Shown here one piece after another: positions 14,185-25,440 of a DNA stretch of 64,000 bases. Within the stretch, counting starts at the first letter, position 1, and each line of letters opens with the position of its first letter. The DNA is from Acanthornis magna (lineage: Eukaryota > Chordata > Aves > Passeriformes > Acanthizidae): the NCBI GenBank assembly GCA_036785705.1, contig JAWUZG010000018.1:9397501-9461500 (forward strand). Direction: 5' to 3'. The translations under genes and the position numbers were made by a program. Under the pieces are notes generated by a model. That model ran no database searches, had not been told where the DNA came from, and saw only the letters and a program-made list of their open reading frames with translations.

Positions 14185-14719
14185 TGTGGTTTGGATCTGT
14201 GCTGAATACAGAGTTGATAATACAGAGATGTTTTTGTTATTGCTGAGCAGGGCTTAGACAGAGCCAAGGCCTTTTCTGCTTTTCTGTTGGCATGCCAGTG
14301 AGGAGCTTGGGGGTGCATGGGAGGGTGAAGGAGACACAGCCTGGGCAAGTGACCCCAACTGACCAGAGAGAGATTCCAGACCATGGGACATCCTGCTCGG
14401 TGTAAAAAAGTGGGGTAAGAAGGAGGAAGGGGGGACATTTGGACTGATGGTGTTTGTCTTCCCAAGTCACCGTTACATGTGATGTGGCCCTGCTCTCCCA
14501 GGGATGGCTGAGCGCCTGCCTGTCCATGGGGAGCAGTGAATTAGTTCCTTGTTTTGCTTTATTTCTGTGTGTGGCTTTTGCTTTCCCTATTGAATTATCT
14601 TTATCTCAACCCACTAGTTTTCCAGCTTTTACCGTCCTGATGGTCTCCCAGACCCCCCTGGTGGGAGTGAGCGAGCTGCTGCGTGGGGCTTGGCTTCTGA
14701 CTGGGGTGAAACCACAACA
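14185..14719 (+). mobile_element. Solo LTR of an avian endogenous retrovirus
   Basis: The segment runs from TGTGGTTTGGATCTGTGCTG at 14185 to AAACCACAACA at 14719, so the ends form a short inverted TG...CA terminus. I recognise its internal order from neoavian ERV LTRs: TTTTTGTTATTGCTGAGCAG, then a GGGGGTGCA block, then GTGACCCCAACTGACCAGAG, then AAGAAGGAGGAAGGGGGGAC, then CTTCCCAAGTCACCGTTAC, then CTTTATCTCAACCCACTAG, then GGAGTGAGCGAGCTGCTGCG. A weak TATA-like stretch (TGTAAAAAAG) lies at about 14400 in the promoter position. No gag, pol or env lies on either side, so this is a solo LTR left by recombination. The five bases on each side do not match, so the target duplication has decayed or the ends are slightly off. 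Open frames at 14454-15035 (+) and 14154-14527 (-) overlap it and are spurious. Class III/ERVL versus class II cannot be settled by eye. Confidence 0.85.
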
Positions 14720-16244
14720 CTACAAAAACCTGCACAGACTGCAGAGTGAAATGCGCTGGGTGTCTCGTGGTGACAGCACCAGTGTCCTGAAGACATTTCA
14801 TGTGTCAGTTTTCATGCTCAGAACAAATTGTATCCACATGAAAGGAATTCTGCCTTACATCGCAGTCTGCCACAGAAAAACTGATCAGAGAATAGAAATT
14901 GACTGTTACTTAGGCCATTTAACAGATGTAATTATGTGCAAACAGAATTATACGCTTGGCTCTTTGGAAGTTCCATGCTCACAAAGCTTGGCGTTGTTAT
15001 GCACAAAATCACCTGGAAGACAAAATTTAAATTAAAAAATTTCAATTATAGCTAGGAAATACTTAAGAAAAGTGATGAAAAACATCATAATAAATAAAAA
15101 TCTGTTACATATATCTATATATATATATATATACTCTCTATAGATAAAATAATAAACAATCCAATGAACAAAATAGTGGAATTAACATGTCAACCCGTTT
15201 TTAAAAAGAGACATAAAACAACCTTAAAAATATGGATAATAATTTTAAAAGACTGAAAGCTGAGAGCAACAAATACATATCAGCTAACTGTTAAGAACTG
15301 TAGAAAGGTTAGCAGCAGAGGCAGAAATACTCAAGAAGAAGTGAGATCAAGGTACAAAAGGTTAAACATATGGAAATTAACAGGTCTAGCTAACTTGTAG
15401 TCTCAAAGTGTTAACAGCTGGTGGAGAAGGTCATCAGACCTTTAATACTGGTTTTCAGAAAAGCAGTCATTAAGTTGCAGTTACCTGGCAGAGAACTGAT
15501 GTTACCCCAGTGACTGCAAGAACAAATGGTCCATCCTCCTGCTCGGACAGAGACCCCAGGGGCACAGCAGAAGAGCAGATAAAAGACCTGAGTTTAAGGC
15601 TAATAGTAGAAGTAATAACAAACCACAGGTTTATGGAAAGCAGATAGTAGCAAACAATATTGGTAACTTTCAAAAATTAGAAGTTTTGTTGATAAAGACC
15701 CCACTATTGAGACAATAATCCTGCATTTCTCTAAGACATACAGCACTGAGTCACATAAGAATCAAGAGGGAAGTCAAACCCAGGTTCACATGAATTAAGT
15801 GAGAAAGGAAGTTAGTTCTTTGATAGTTTTAAAAGTTATAAGGAAACAGAAAGGCAGCAATGTTTCTATTGAGTTTTCTCTGGGGCTAGGTCATAGCTCT
15901 GTGCCATTTAATATTTTGCAAAATGAAAAAAATCTGAAATATTTTAAGAAAAATGACAGAACTGTTAGAAGAATATTGTAAAATAGAGAGTAACTGTTCC
16001 TCAGTAAAGGACTATGCAGATAAAGGTACAGATAAATAACCATTTTTGAAAGGAAAGGGAAACATCAGTGGGATAAAAATGAGAGGGAACATTAGTTCAG
16101 TGAGAAGGAGATCAGAGATATCTTCCCAGGACAAGAACTTCAGCTCTCGACAGAACTGGAAGAGCAGTCAGACGGCGATTCACGCTTGGGTGACTTCTCT
16201 TTCTTCCAGGCCAAAGCAGGAGTAGGTGCTAAATAGATGAAGGC
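14720..16244. other. Unassigned AT-rich stretch
   Basis: No gene or repeat family recognised apart from the TA repeat listed separately. The GC content falls sharply after the LTR ends. Confidence 0.45.
15108..15134. repeat. (TA)n microsatellite
   Basis: An uninterrupted TA run of about nine units sits at 15116-15133, next to a shorter ATAT stretch. Confidence 0.85.
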
Positions 16245-16263
16245 AAGAGACAAGAAACAAACT

Positions 16264-16269
16264 TTTATT
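16264..16269 (-). terminator. Candidate poly(A) signal, minus strand
   Basis: The minus strand carries a canonical AATAAA here. It is followed within 30 bases by a GT/T-rich stretch (AGTTTGTTTCTTGTCTC), the arrangement expected of a cleavage and polyadenylation site. It lies about 1.4 kb downstream of the stop codon of the candidate last exon at 17691-17796. AATAAA is common by chance in AT-rich DNA, so the call rests on the downstream element and the position. Confidence 0.35.
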
Positions 16270-17690
16270 TGGGGTCACTGCAAGAGAAACTGAATAACTG
16301 CTTTGAAGGAAATATATAAATTTTTAAAAAGTAAATGCACCCCACCCACAGAGAACACCATTCTGGAGAGAGGTGTGGTGCCAGGCACTGGTCTGTCTCG
16401 AGTAGTAGAGCAGCAGCAGGACTCTGGCAGGTGCTCCTTGGAAAACCCACTGACAATTGGACATGTTCAACACTCCCACAGGGAGACCCTGTCACTGAAA
16501 ACTCTGACTTGGCAAACAAGTATTTCACTTGAAAAATGCAACAAATTTGTAAGGTATAAGGAAACGCATGATTTTGGGAAGAAAGGCAAGTTAAGAGAAT
16601 CTAAACAGCACTGGAAAGTGCTAGGCTAAAACTAAACAAAGGTAATTTAAAAGAAATATTATCTCTTGAAGAGAAAAAAAAAACCTACACAGACTAACCA
16701 CATTGATGATCCAGCCACCGGTAACATACCTTCTCCAACATGGATGAGACTAGTACAAGAACACCTTGAGATCCTGGACTACAAAAAAATCACCACCCAA
16801 AATTTGACTGTCTAAAACAACAAGCTTGTGGAAAGTGTTCAGTGGACATAACAAAATATCTTTTAGGAGTTAGAGCAACAGAATACAGAGACCTAAAGTG
16901 AGCCACTTGAACAGTGGGTGGAAAACACAGTCATTCACAGATGTCCTGAAGGATGGTATTGGCACAGTTGTTTCAAAATCACATGGCTAAAACTAGAAAC
17001 CAAAGAGCTCTCCCCTTCTCTGCAGGTGTTATTAAAAAAAAAAAAAAAAAACAAAAAACCAAAAAATAACCAACAAAAAAAGCCCAAAACCCTTGCACCA
17101 ATCCACTCATCTAGGAAAAGCAGCTGTGCACACAGGGAGGGCACCAAAAGGTTTACACTCTGCCGGCAGCCCACATTAACTGAAACAAACCACAAAACTG
17201 CTGTCGCTTCTGAAGGGGCCTGGCAAACCTCATTTCACCACAGAAATACGGAGCTTAGTTTTCAGCTTCAGATGTACAATTTGCAAATTGAATGCAAACC
17301 TCAGCAAGACTCAGTTGTTGCAGATACAGTCCAAAGAATTAGAAATACGCTGTGGAGAATAGACAAGAGCTAGATACCAATCAGATAAAAAAACCAAAAT
17401 AACCGCTGCAAGTCAGATTTCATGAGAACTCTGATTTTGAAAGCTACTGCTAAGGTACAACCCTGTAAACTTTTGGCCCTATTTTCAGGTCCAAGAAATA
17501 ATCTCATAATCTGAAAAGAAACAAAAAACAATATATTTGAAGACATGAAGGTGGTTAACTCTGAGATACCATCATATTATAAAAGTATGAATGAAGCCTC
17601 TTTGCAGATGAAGCAATCTAAGAAAGAAAAAGTTGCCAGGATGAAGGTGAGCGGGTTTGTCGTAATCAACAAGCAAAGCAAAAGAGCAAT
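16270..17690 (-). other. Possible 3' UTR of an unrecognised minus-strand gene
   Basis: This lies between the candidate stop codon at 17691-17693 and the candidate poly(A) signal at 16264-16269. It contains an A run of 18 at 17034-17051 (a T run in minus-strand sense) within an A-rich patch to about 17085. The plus-strand open frames here (16303-16629 and 16918-17373) lack recognisable domains. If the exon call is wrong, this is simply unassigned sequence. Confidence 0.25.
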
Positions 17691-17796
17691 TTACTGATAG
17701 TGCTCTTTTTGTTGGTTTTGTTCTGTCATCGTGTCCTCATCCCGAGATCCAAATCCTTCTTCAGTCTTCCTAAGCAGCTGCTCCCACTCTGAGAGT
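17691..17796 (-). CDS. Candidate last coding exon, unrecognised gene
   Basis: On the minus strand a pyrimidine-rich tract (CCCCCTCCCCATTCTCTTCAG) ends in an AG acceptor at 17797-17798. One nucleotide that completes a codon follows, then 34 sense codons and TAA. The other two frames hit stops within the block. The peptide begins LSEWEQLLRKTEEGF and ends EQNQQKEHYQ. It is strongly hydrophilic, charged and Gln/Glu-rich, which suits a cytoplasmic or coiled C-terminal tail. I do not recognise the protein. The preceding exon must end with two nucleotides of a codon, and the block at 44976-44998 would provide that. The frame also stays open a little upstream of the AG, so the acceptor is not forced by a stop. 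No frameshift is seen in the block. Confidence 0.42.
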
Positions 17797-18319
17797 CTGA
17801 AGAGAATGGGGAGGGGGACATGAGGTAGGCAGGATGGACTCTGGGTTCAGTTCAGGTGCCTCACTGCACACACACAGAGCACATGCAGATTCACCCACCA
17901 GCCTTGCAAAAATCTCCACCAGCCTAATTTGTTTTGGCCTCTTTCAGGTAGCCTTCTTTTAGGCATCACCTGTTAGGTTTTCCAAAATGTTGTAATCCCC
18001 AGAGTCTTCAAAAGATACCTCTTCAAATACTCCTTTTCCACCAGCAGCAAAATTTACTTTCTATTCTTTTTGATCTTCCCTCACCCTGAGAAGAGTTTGG
18101 ACCGAAGTATGACTCCTGGAATGCACCTGATGAGAGCAGCAAGCCTGGAGCACACCAGCAGCAAGATGAAGGTCAGCCCAAACTGCTCTACCTCAGCATG
18201 GCTCCTTCCAGCCAAAAACACCCTAGAGAGTAAACTGTCCAACCTGCTTGCAAAAAACATTTCTCTTTACAAGCAATTGCAATGCAAAATACAGTGCCAT
18301 AGAGGGGAGGAAACTTTTT

Positions 18320-18354
<35 letters not shown>

Positions 18355-19567
18355 TTGACTTCTGGAATTTATTTAGGTCAACACCAGTGGGACTTTCTCA
18401 GAGGGAAGGAAACTTTTTGTGAGCTAAATGTTTACCTCCTTTGTGGGAGCAGCAAATTAGGTGTTTACTCCTTCAAGCAGCAACAGAAGCCAATACACCT
18501 GTTCCTTCCAGATTGTCCCTGCTTTTTTTGGCATGCGATACCCTGAAAATGGCTTCAGTGATCTGCCACAGGAGGGCCAGGAGGTTTGATAAAGCAAGTT
18601 GAAGCATTTGTTTCTCAAGCACTAAAAAAACCCCAAAACAGTCAATGGTTGTGCTGGCTAAGAAAAGATAATGCTTATTGCTCTATTTTATTATTTCTGG
18701 TATCAATCCCACAGAATATTGAAATTAGACTAAAATGAAAACTGACAAAAAGTGGGTTAAAAACAAACATGCCACATATATTTATGTAAAAGCCAGAAAT
18801 GGCTGTGCCTTTCCTCATGGGATAAGGAATGAGATCAGAGAGATGTTATCCATGGCCTGATCCATTGCTGCCTGTGAACCACCCAGCCCAGTTCCCACCC
18901 CTGGGGAGGACAGGGTGACGGGAGGGCATCTAAAATCTCATCCCTGCTCTGCCAAATGCAAACTTGTGAACTGTCCCCACAAAAAAACAGCAGGGAAGGA
19001 CTGAAGGATGGAAATAATGTGAGTGTGAAACCCCACTTTTGAGCATCTGCACTCTCCTGGTGGCACCTTGCATCAGCTGTCACCAAGTCATCACAGACTG
19101 GCAGGTGACATTCGAGATATTTATGTACATGGAAAGTCACAGCTGGATTCAAACAATTTTGCCTAAAGAAGCGATGGGCTGAGAGCAGAGAACATTAAAC
19201 CTCAGGGTTTAGTTCACAGTCCTGAGAAAAAAATCATTGTTTTTCTCAGTATCAGTCCAAAAATGCCTTCAGTGTCAGAAACAGTGCTGGGCTATGCAGG
19301 CAAACCAGCTCAGCCCTGGCCAACAAATCTGCAGAGTAAAGACACAGACTTAAAAATATAAAGGGCTTATGCAAAGAAGCCAGACTGAAAGGTGGATTGA
19401 AATTCCCTTTTGACCCTACACTCATCATACGCCTCCTAATCCCTTTGGAGCGTCAAGTGCCTCAGCCCTGGGAGGTGGAAAATGGCAGCTCGTCCTCTGG
19501 GCACATCAGCACCCGATGGAGGTACAGCTCTGGCCCTGCCACAGCCAACACCCTGCGCAGAGAAATA
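17797..19567. other. Unassigned stretch, possible intron
   Basis: Nothing firm apart from the poly(A) tract with flanking near-repeats listed separately. The 158-codon plus-strand frame at 18070-18546 reads straight through the A29 run as a poly-lysine block, which argues against it being a real protein. Confidence 0.4.
18302..18420. repeat. A29 tract between imperfect 20 bp direct repeats
   Basis: A run of 29 A at 18324-18352 is bracketed by GAGGGGAGGAAACTTTTTAT (18302-18321) and GAGGGAAGGAAACTTTTTGT (18401-18420), which differ at two positions. The second copy lies 48 bases beyond the A run, not directly after it, so this is not a textbook retroposon target duplication. A local duplication followed by A-run expansion is equally likely. 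Confidence 0.6.
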
Positions 19568-19741
19568 GCTTATACCAGCAAAAAAAAGTTGTTTTGCTGG
19601 TAGGAATTAAACCACTTTGCTGAACAGATTACATTATAACAACAAAAAGGCCTTTTGATGGTAGGACTGAACTCACAGTAGGGATTTTACTGTTGTAATT
19701 ATACTATTGCCATGCCAGCAAAACTTTTTAAGCATAGACCA
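19568..19741. mobile_element. Possible relic of a hAT-like non-autonomous DNA transposon
   Basis: The segment alternates short ACCAGCAAAA and TTTTGCTGGTA words (19573-19603) with a GATGGTAGGACTGAACTCAC block, and ends GCCAGCAAAACTTTTTAAGC followed by ATAGACC. This self-complementary GCTGGT/ACCAGC layout, and the closing words of the type ACTTTTTAAGTGTAGACC, resemble old hAT-type MITEs I know from turtle and bird genomes. Both ends are eroded and no 8 bp duplication is recognisable, so the family is uncertain. Confidence 0.45.
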
Positions 19742-22700
19742 ACTCCCTGCATTTTCATCTTTTCAGCTTAAAAGGTTACACACAGGCAGAAGTTATGAAA
19801 CAGGTTGGCACCTGGTATGGGGAACTGTCTCAGCCCCCTAGAAAGCAATTCATCTTGCAATGGAGAAGTCTCCTGAGACAATTTCCCCAAGGAACCACGG
19901 TGATACACCAGCTCCAGAGGTGTGCCAGGGGACTGGAAGTTGTGGTCCAAAGGGTGTGTGGGTGTGCTCAGCTTATAATTTTTTTTTTTTTTTAATGAAG
20001 ACTTAGGTTGTTTGGTTTTTTTTAGAGTACCTATTTTGAAATATTTGCAGCTACTGTGTTAATAAATCTGGGGGGAGCAGGGGATATTAGTTGTAGGGAA
20101 GAGATTCTGCAGTGATGAAATTGTGTGCATATGCAGATCGAATCAAACTGTAATCCCTTGGGAAAATCTGATGTTTAAGTGCTCCCTATTCTGGATGTGT
20201 CAATTCAATAACATATATGCCTTTTTTGTATAATGTAATGCAAGAATAAGATACTTAAGACACATTTAAAGAGGGGGAAAAAAAAAAGGGTGGAGCTCCT
20301 TGGCAACAGCTCTAATCCCTTTGAAGGCTCCAGCATCTGCTGAGTCAGGCACTCCCTCTCTATGTTGTAGTTTACAATCAGCCACTGAGTCACAGCAAGT
20401 TCCTGACTTCCCTGTTGGAACTACACTGTCATGAACTACAGTTGCATATTTTTAGGGATTGGATCCTTTTATTTAATCTCTTTGTTTTTGATGTTGTTTC
20501 TCGATTAAAAATAAATAAGTACCGAATAAATAAATTAAAAGGAAACAAAAATAAAGGAGTTCTGAGCTCTCAGCTCTGAGTACAGCTGCAAGAGGCTTGT
20601 TCTCATAAATGCTGTCCTCGAGCCACAAAACACACTTCATTCTTTGTGAAATCCTTGGAGCTGGAGAAGCATTTTGCAGGACAGCCATGGGATCCCCACA
20701 AGAAGCATCTGGAGGCAGGATTGCATTAGCAGAGCTCTTTGCCCTGCTGGACAGACCTTGCTCCCCAGCAGCAGACTAATTAGCCAGGGTGGAGCCCCAT
20801 TCCGATATAAATCCGTGCTAGCCTCGATGTCTTTCTACAGTGCTTCCCAGTGCCACGCAGACACAGGGATGTGGCCTGGAGCCAGTCACCAGTCCTGTCT
20901 TATTTCCTCATCCAAAAATTGAAGATGCAGTCTGCCTGCCAGCAGAAACTCCCATTGTGAAACTAAGTTTGCTGATATTTGCAAAGCATTTAAAGGTGTG
21001 TCTTAATGGGAAAAATTGTGTCGGAACTCCAGGTAGGTCATAGGAGTAAACCCATTCCTGATTTTAGCAGACAAAACAGCAGTGAGCAGCATTTCACATG
21101 CACACCGGTGAGCTAGGATTCCTCTTTAATCAAGTTAAGTCAGGTTTCATTCCTGCCCCTGCCAATTATTTAAATCCCATCTGCCCACAAAAGCCTCCAG
21201 CCCTGCTGTGGTGGAGCTGTTGACTCACGTTGTTTCTCAAACAGGGTTACAATGCACCGACCTGCAGTCATCACCGGCGTGGATAGGGAGTAGCTCCACG
21301 GGAATGTGTCAGCGTATCCTCTGGCACGTCCCTCTGCTGCCATGGCACATGCCAAGCCCACAGAGAGATCCCAGAGAAGCTTCCTGGGAAGAATTAATGC
21401 GGTGGGTCAGGCAGAAACTGCTCCAGCCATCATAGGATGTGCCACGAGAAACCTCAGGAGAGCACGATGACAGTGAAGCCACTGAAGCACTTGGGTTTCC
21501 CAAGAGGCACCAGGATAACCCTTAGGCTTGTCCGATGCAAGGAGATGAACTCTAGACAGCTCTGCATCAAAATATGCTCTGAGTTAACCCAAGCCAGGGA
21601 ACTGAAACCACGACCCTGTCTCTGCTTCATGAGAACATTAGAGGGGAAATGCTGAGAAAATGCAACGTGACTGTTCATGGAAGAATGATTTCTGTCTTTT
21701 CTTTAAAATGTTTCTTGACTTTAATAGAAGCATCAACAAACTTAGCTATTAAGATCCCCTTTGCTCATCAGCAGTATTTCTATCTCTAGGCGGAACTTGA
21801 TATCTGCTTAACAGTGCAGAGCAAATTTATAGGACAGCTTAAGGTAGGAAATAATGAATTCCACTTCAGCAACTGATAGCACATAATTGTGTGTAGCTAC
21901 AGTTTGTCACAGTGAAATGCATGATAATATGTAAGCTCTGGGGTTCAGTTCTTATTTGCCTCTTATAGTTTAAAGAAATAGAAAAATTAGAAATATTAAA
22001 AATGGGAATAAGTTCCATTAATTAAGTTACTTCCAGTTCAGTGAGATTCTCCATTATTTTTTAAAATGTGCTCTTAACCTGTATTTCTTAAAATGTAATT
22101 TTGCGTGCTTCTTTCCCATTTTTCTCCCATGTTCTCTCAGTATTTTTTATTTCCATTTACATTACATGATAAGCATCCATTTCCTTCATCACACTATTTT
22201 CTGCAACTTTTCAACATTTCTTCAGCTTTGGAAACATTACAGAATGTCAAAAGAAAATGAAAAATATGTATGTTTAAAAAACCTCTAAACTTTAAACTTG
22301 TATGTAATGCCTTTTAACGATAGCAAAGCTCAAAGGAAGAGACCAAAATTTATAAAAGCTAATATTTTACCACTAGTTTTATATTTCTATTACAATCCCT
22401 TAAACAGTAAAAAGCCCACCATTTCATTTAAGGTTTTGAAGTATAAAAACACATATTTTCATTGAAAAAAAAAAAAAATCTGAGGAAAAGCATTGAACTT
22501 ACTCTGAAAAGAGTGATGTTTATTGCTGAGGGCATAGAAATTAAAAGCAGTCATGTTTACTGAGGAGCTGCCTGTAAGGGGGCAAGGTCATACTTTACAC
22601 ATAATTACTGGTCTGCACTATCGTTTAACCACTACTGAGATAAATATGTTTTTCTTCCTTCCCTCTTCCTGTGCAGAAGTAGTGTTCAGCACACTTCTTA

Positions 22701-23995
22701 TGCATTAGATGTTCTTGTGCAAATCACTGCTTTCCGTGGTTTGTGATTCAACAGCAAACATTGCTGTCACAAACAACGTCTGCATCTAGAGCTAGCTCTG
22801 TATTTTTTGACAATATTTTCAGTTAGCAAGAATGTGCCATCAGCACATAATTACAGACATGCATGCTGTGATAAACAAACATGAAAATATGGCTGACTAC
22901 AGTAAACCAGGAATATTTTAAATATGGGGTGTGTCTGCCTTTGTATAATACGCACAGTCACACAGGACTCCTTTGCACCAATTTGCACAGAAACTATCCA
23001 GCCAAGTGTTCTGGATGAGCCTATAAATAATATTGTTTCACAAGGCTGAGAAATATATGCTTCTTGGATAACTTTTGAAGAATTTGAGTCATGATTTGAA
23101 AACGCAGGGTGTCCAGGAAGAGGTGAGCATCCCCACTCGGAACCAGTCCTCAGGTGAGGAAGACGTTGGGTGCCAAGAAACAGAGGGGCTCAAACTCACT
23201 ACACATTAGAAGTCTGACCTTTATCTCAAAGCTATTTTTAAAATAGCAAGATTTTGTGTTTCAGCATTTGATAGTGGCATACCAGACACGCCAGCTAGAA
23301 TAAAGCCACATGTATTGGTATCAGGTTTTGTGTGCCCAGGGGAGAGCTAGTGCCAGCCACCTATTCAGTGGCAGCCCTTCCTGCCACAGCCATAATTCAC
23401 CTTAACCATGACGGTCTGTTGACATTTATTTCAGTGTATGACCCATAGTGCTGCAACTAGCTTGAGAAATAATGACAGAATGTTTTCTCCCTCATTGATA
23501 TCTTCAACCTTTGTTCCAAACTCTTGCTTTCAAGGAAAGTGCAAGGTTTGAAATGGACACGGGTTCTTGGGACTGTAGGGGCTCCTCCTTGGCAGTTGGT
23601 GTGGTTAGTCCTGATATGACACCCAAATCCTGAGCTTTGCATTCAAAGCCACCTGCACCTCAAAATTCACAGGGAACATAGTTCGCCTGGGCTACTCAAT
23701 CCTGGCTCAACAGCCAACATTTTAATCACTCCTCCAACTTGCATTTATACAGAATTTCTAGAGACGGGATGAGTTCCAAGCTGGGATGAAATAAATTCCC
23801 AATTTCTCCACTAGACAGAACACTATTCTCTTCCTGGCTCTGAGAAGCTGATTGTGGGTGAGCTGGTGCAACCCTCCCATTCTTCTCCAGCTGCCTGTGC
23901 CAAGGGCAGAGTACTGTGGGGGGTATTCACACAGTGCACTCCAGAGCATCTCCCTGCAGCAGGCTGGCAGGATAGGAGGGTGTGTGGCTATTTAT
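19742..23995. other. Unassigned non-coding stretch
   Basis: No exon or repeat family recognised. Simple runs are T15 at 19979-19993 and A14 near 22465-22478. The stretch at about 22540-22920 keeps a complex, repeat-free, AT-moderate texture with several ATTA and AACAAT words and could be conserved non-coding DNA, but that needs an alignment. Confidence 0.4.
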
Positions 23996-24575
23996 AGAAT
24001 CACAGAGTTATTGAGGTTGAAAAGGACCTCTAAGATCCTCGAGTCCAACAGTTAACCCAGCATTGCTAAGTCCTCTGTTAAACCATGCCCCTGAGTGCCG
24101 CAGCTGCATCTCTTTCAAATACCTCCAGAGATGGTGACTCCACCACTTCCCTGGGCAGTCTGTTCCAATGCCTGACAACCCTTTCAGTGAAGACATTTTT
24201 CTAAATACCCAATTGAATGCCCCTGAGGTTCAGCTTGAGGCCCTATCGCTTTTTACCTGAGAGAAGAAGTCAATGCCCATCTCACAACAACTTCTCTCAG
24301 GCAGTTGTAGAGAACAATACAGTCCCCCCAAGCCTCCTTTTCCCCAGCTTAAACAACCCCAGATGCCTCAGCAGCTCCTCACAGGACTTGTGCTCCAGAC
24401 CCTTCTCCAGCTCCATTGCCCTTCTCTGGACTCGCTCCAGCACCTCAGTGTCTAATAGGTCCTCTTGTCATAGAAGGAGATCAGGTTGGTCCAGCAGGAC
24501 CTGCCTTTCATTAACACATGCTGGCTGGGCCTGATCCCTTGGTCGTCCAGGTATTTGATGCTGGAAAGGCATAAG
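23996..24575 (-). mobile_element. CR1 LINE copy with an internal deletion
   Basis: Read on the minus strand this is a CR1 3' end. The plus strand starts ATAGAATCACAGAG (the complement of the terminal ATTCTRTG repeat), then TTGAAAAGGACCTCTAAGAT, CCACTTCCCTGGGCAGTCTG, and CTTCTCTGGACTCGCTCCAG near 24421-24440. At about 24454-24461 the match stops, and it resumes with TTGTCATAGAAGGAGATCAG and CAGGACCTGCCTTTCATTAA. In intact CR1 this belongs to ORF2 several hundred bases further upstream. The copy therefore lacks an internal segment that includes the end of the reverse-transcriptase frame. Open frames here (24008-24196, 24217-24534) are by-products of the element. Confidence 0.92.
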
Positions 24576-24872
24576 GAAAGCCTTGTGCAACCTTAATTCA
24601 GGCCTCTTCTAATCTTCCATTACAAAATCACATACTGTATTTTCCATGGGACCCTGCCTCATTCAGTTCACGGAATAGCTGGTGTTCACTTAATGAGCAA
24701 CTATTCAATATTTTATTTTCTTCTCACTCAGTGTGTTGCCCTAGGCATGATTTACTAGATGTAATTCAAACCTAGCTGTGCAGCCAAAATTATTAATTTC
24801 AGCACAGCTTTTTTTCCTTTGGTACTCATCCTCACAGCACTCCTGAGTGCTACACAAACAGTAAATACTATA

Positions 24873-24910
24873 TTTTCATAATACCGCAGCGAGGGTGTTT
24901 TCATAATACC
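24873..24910. repeat. Short tandem duplication, 25 bp period
   Basis: TTTTCATAATACC occurs at 24873-24885 and again at 24898-24910, with the intervening bases CGCAGCGAGGGTG. The offset is 25 bp. Confidence 0.8.
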
Positions 24911-25084
24911 CCAGTGTGATTAAATGGGGAGGAGGGTGGAATTATCCTCTGTGTTTCACAGGTGCATAGAGAAGGCAGAGAAATGGAGATATTACAGTCC
25001 AAAGAATCAAAAAAATTGCAACACTCTCTTGACAATTTGAGCCCTGACTTTTGAAAATTCTTAATATAATTCCATTTGAGTCAA

Positions 25085-25440
25085 CTGGTATCCATGAGTG
25101 CTCAGAGATGGAGGAGACCTTCTAAGCCATAGACTAGTTCCCTCCTATCACAGGCAGCTTTTTAATAATCTTATCAAATTGGACTGAATAAGAATTGGGT
25201 TTCTTGAATTCCTCACTCCTCTGATAGTTAGAAACCATTTTCTAATTTTCAGCCTAAATTTATTCATAGCCAGATTGCACTGATTTGTTCCTAGGCCAAC
25301 ATTGTCCTTCACCTTAAATAGTTCCTCTCTAGCATTTGCCTCCGCTGATAAATTTAGAGTGAGCAATCACATCTTTTACTCTCTCGGCATTTGTCTCGAG
25401 GAGCTAAATGAGCTACACTCCCTAAGCTGTCTCTCTCAAA
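25085..25440 (-). mobile_element. Old CR1/L3-type LINE fragment
   Basis: On plus the fragment reads CTAATTTTCAGCCTAAATTT, then TTCATAGCCAGATTGCACTG, ATTTGTTCCTAGGCCAACAT, CCTTAAATAGTTCCTCTCTA and GAGTGAGCAATCACATC. This is the complement of the 3' region of an ancient CR1-related family known from turtles, crocodilians and birds. It is far more diverged than the CR1 copy 500 bp upstream and has lost recognisable ends. The short frame at 25148-25366 is inside it. Confidence 0.65.

Noticed and set aside
14454..15035. 193-codon plus ORF
   Set aside because: Its first half lies inside the solo LTR and the rest runs into unrelated AT-rich DNA. No retroviral gene is present.
18070..18546. 158-codon plus ORF
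   Set aside because: Reads through the A29 tract as poly-lysine. No domain on either side.
24930..25010. MIR-like wording (ATTATCCTCTGTGTTTCACA and following)
   Set aside because: Only a short partial resemblance to SINE/MIR core sequence, insufficient to call a repeat.
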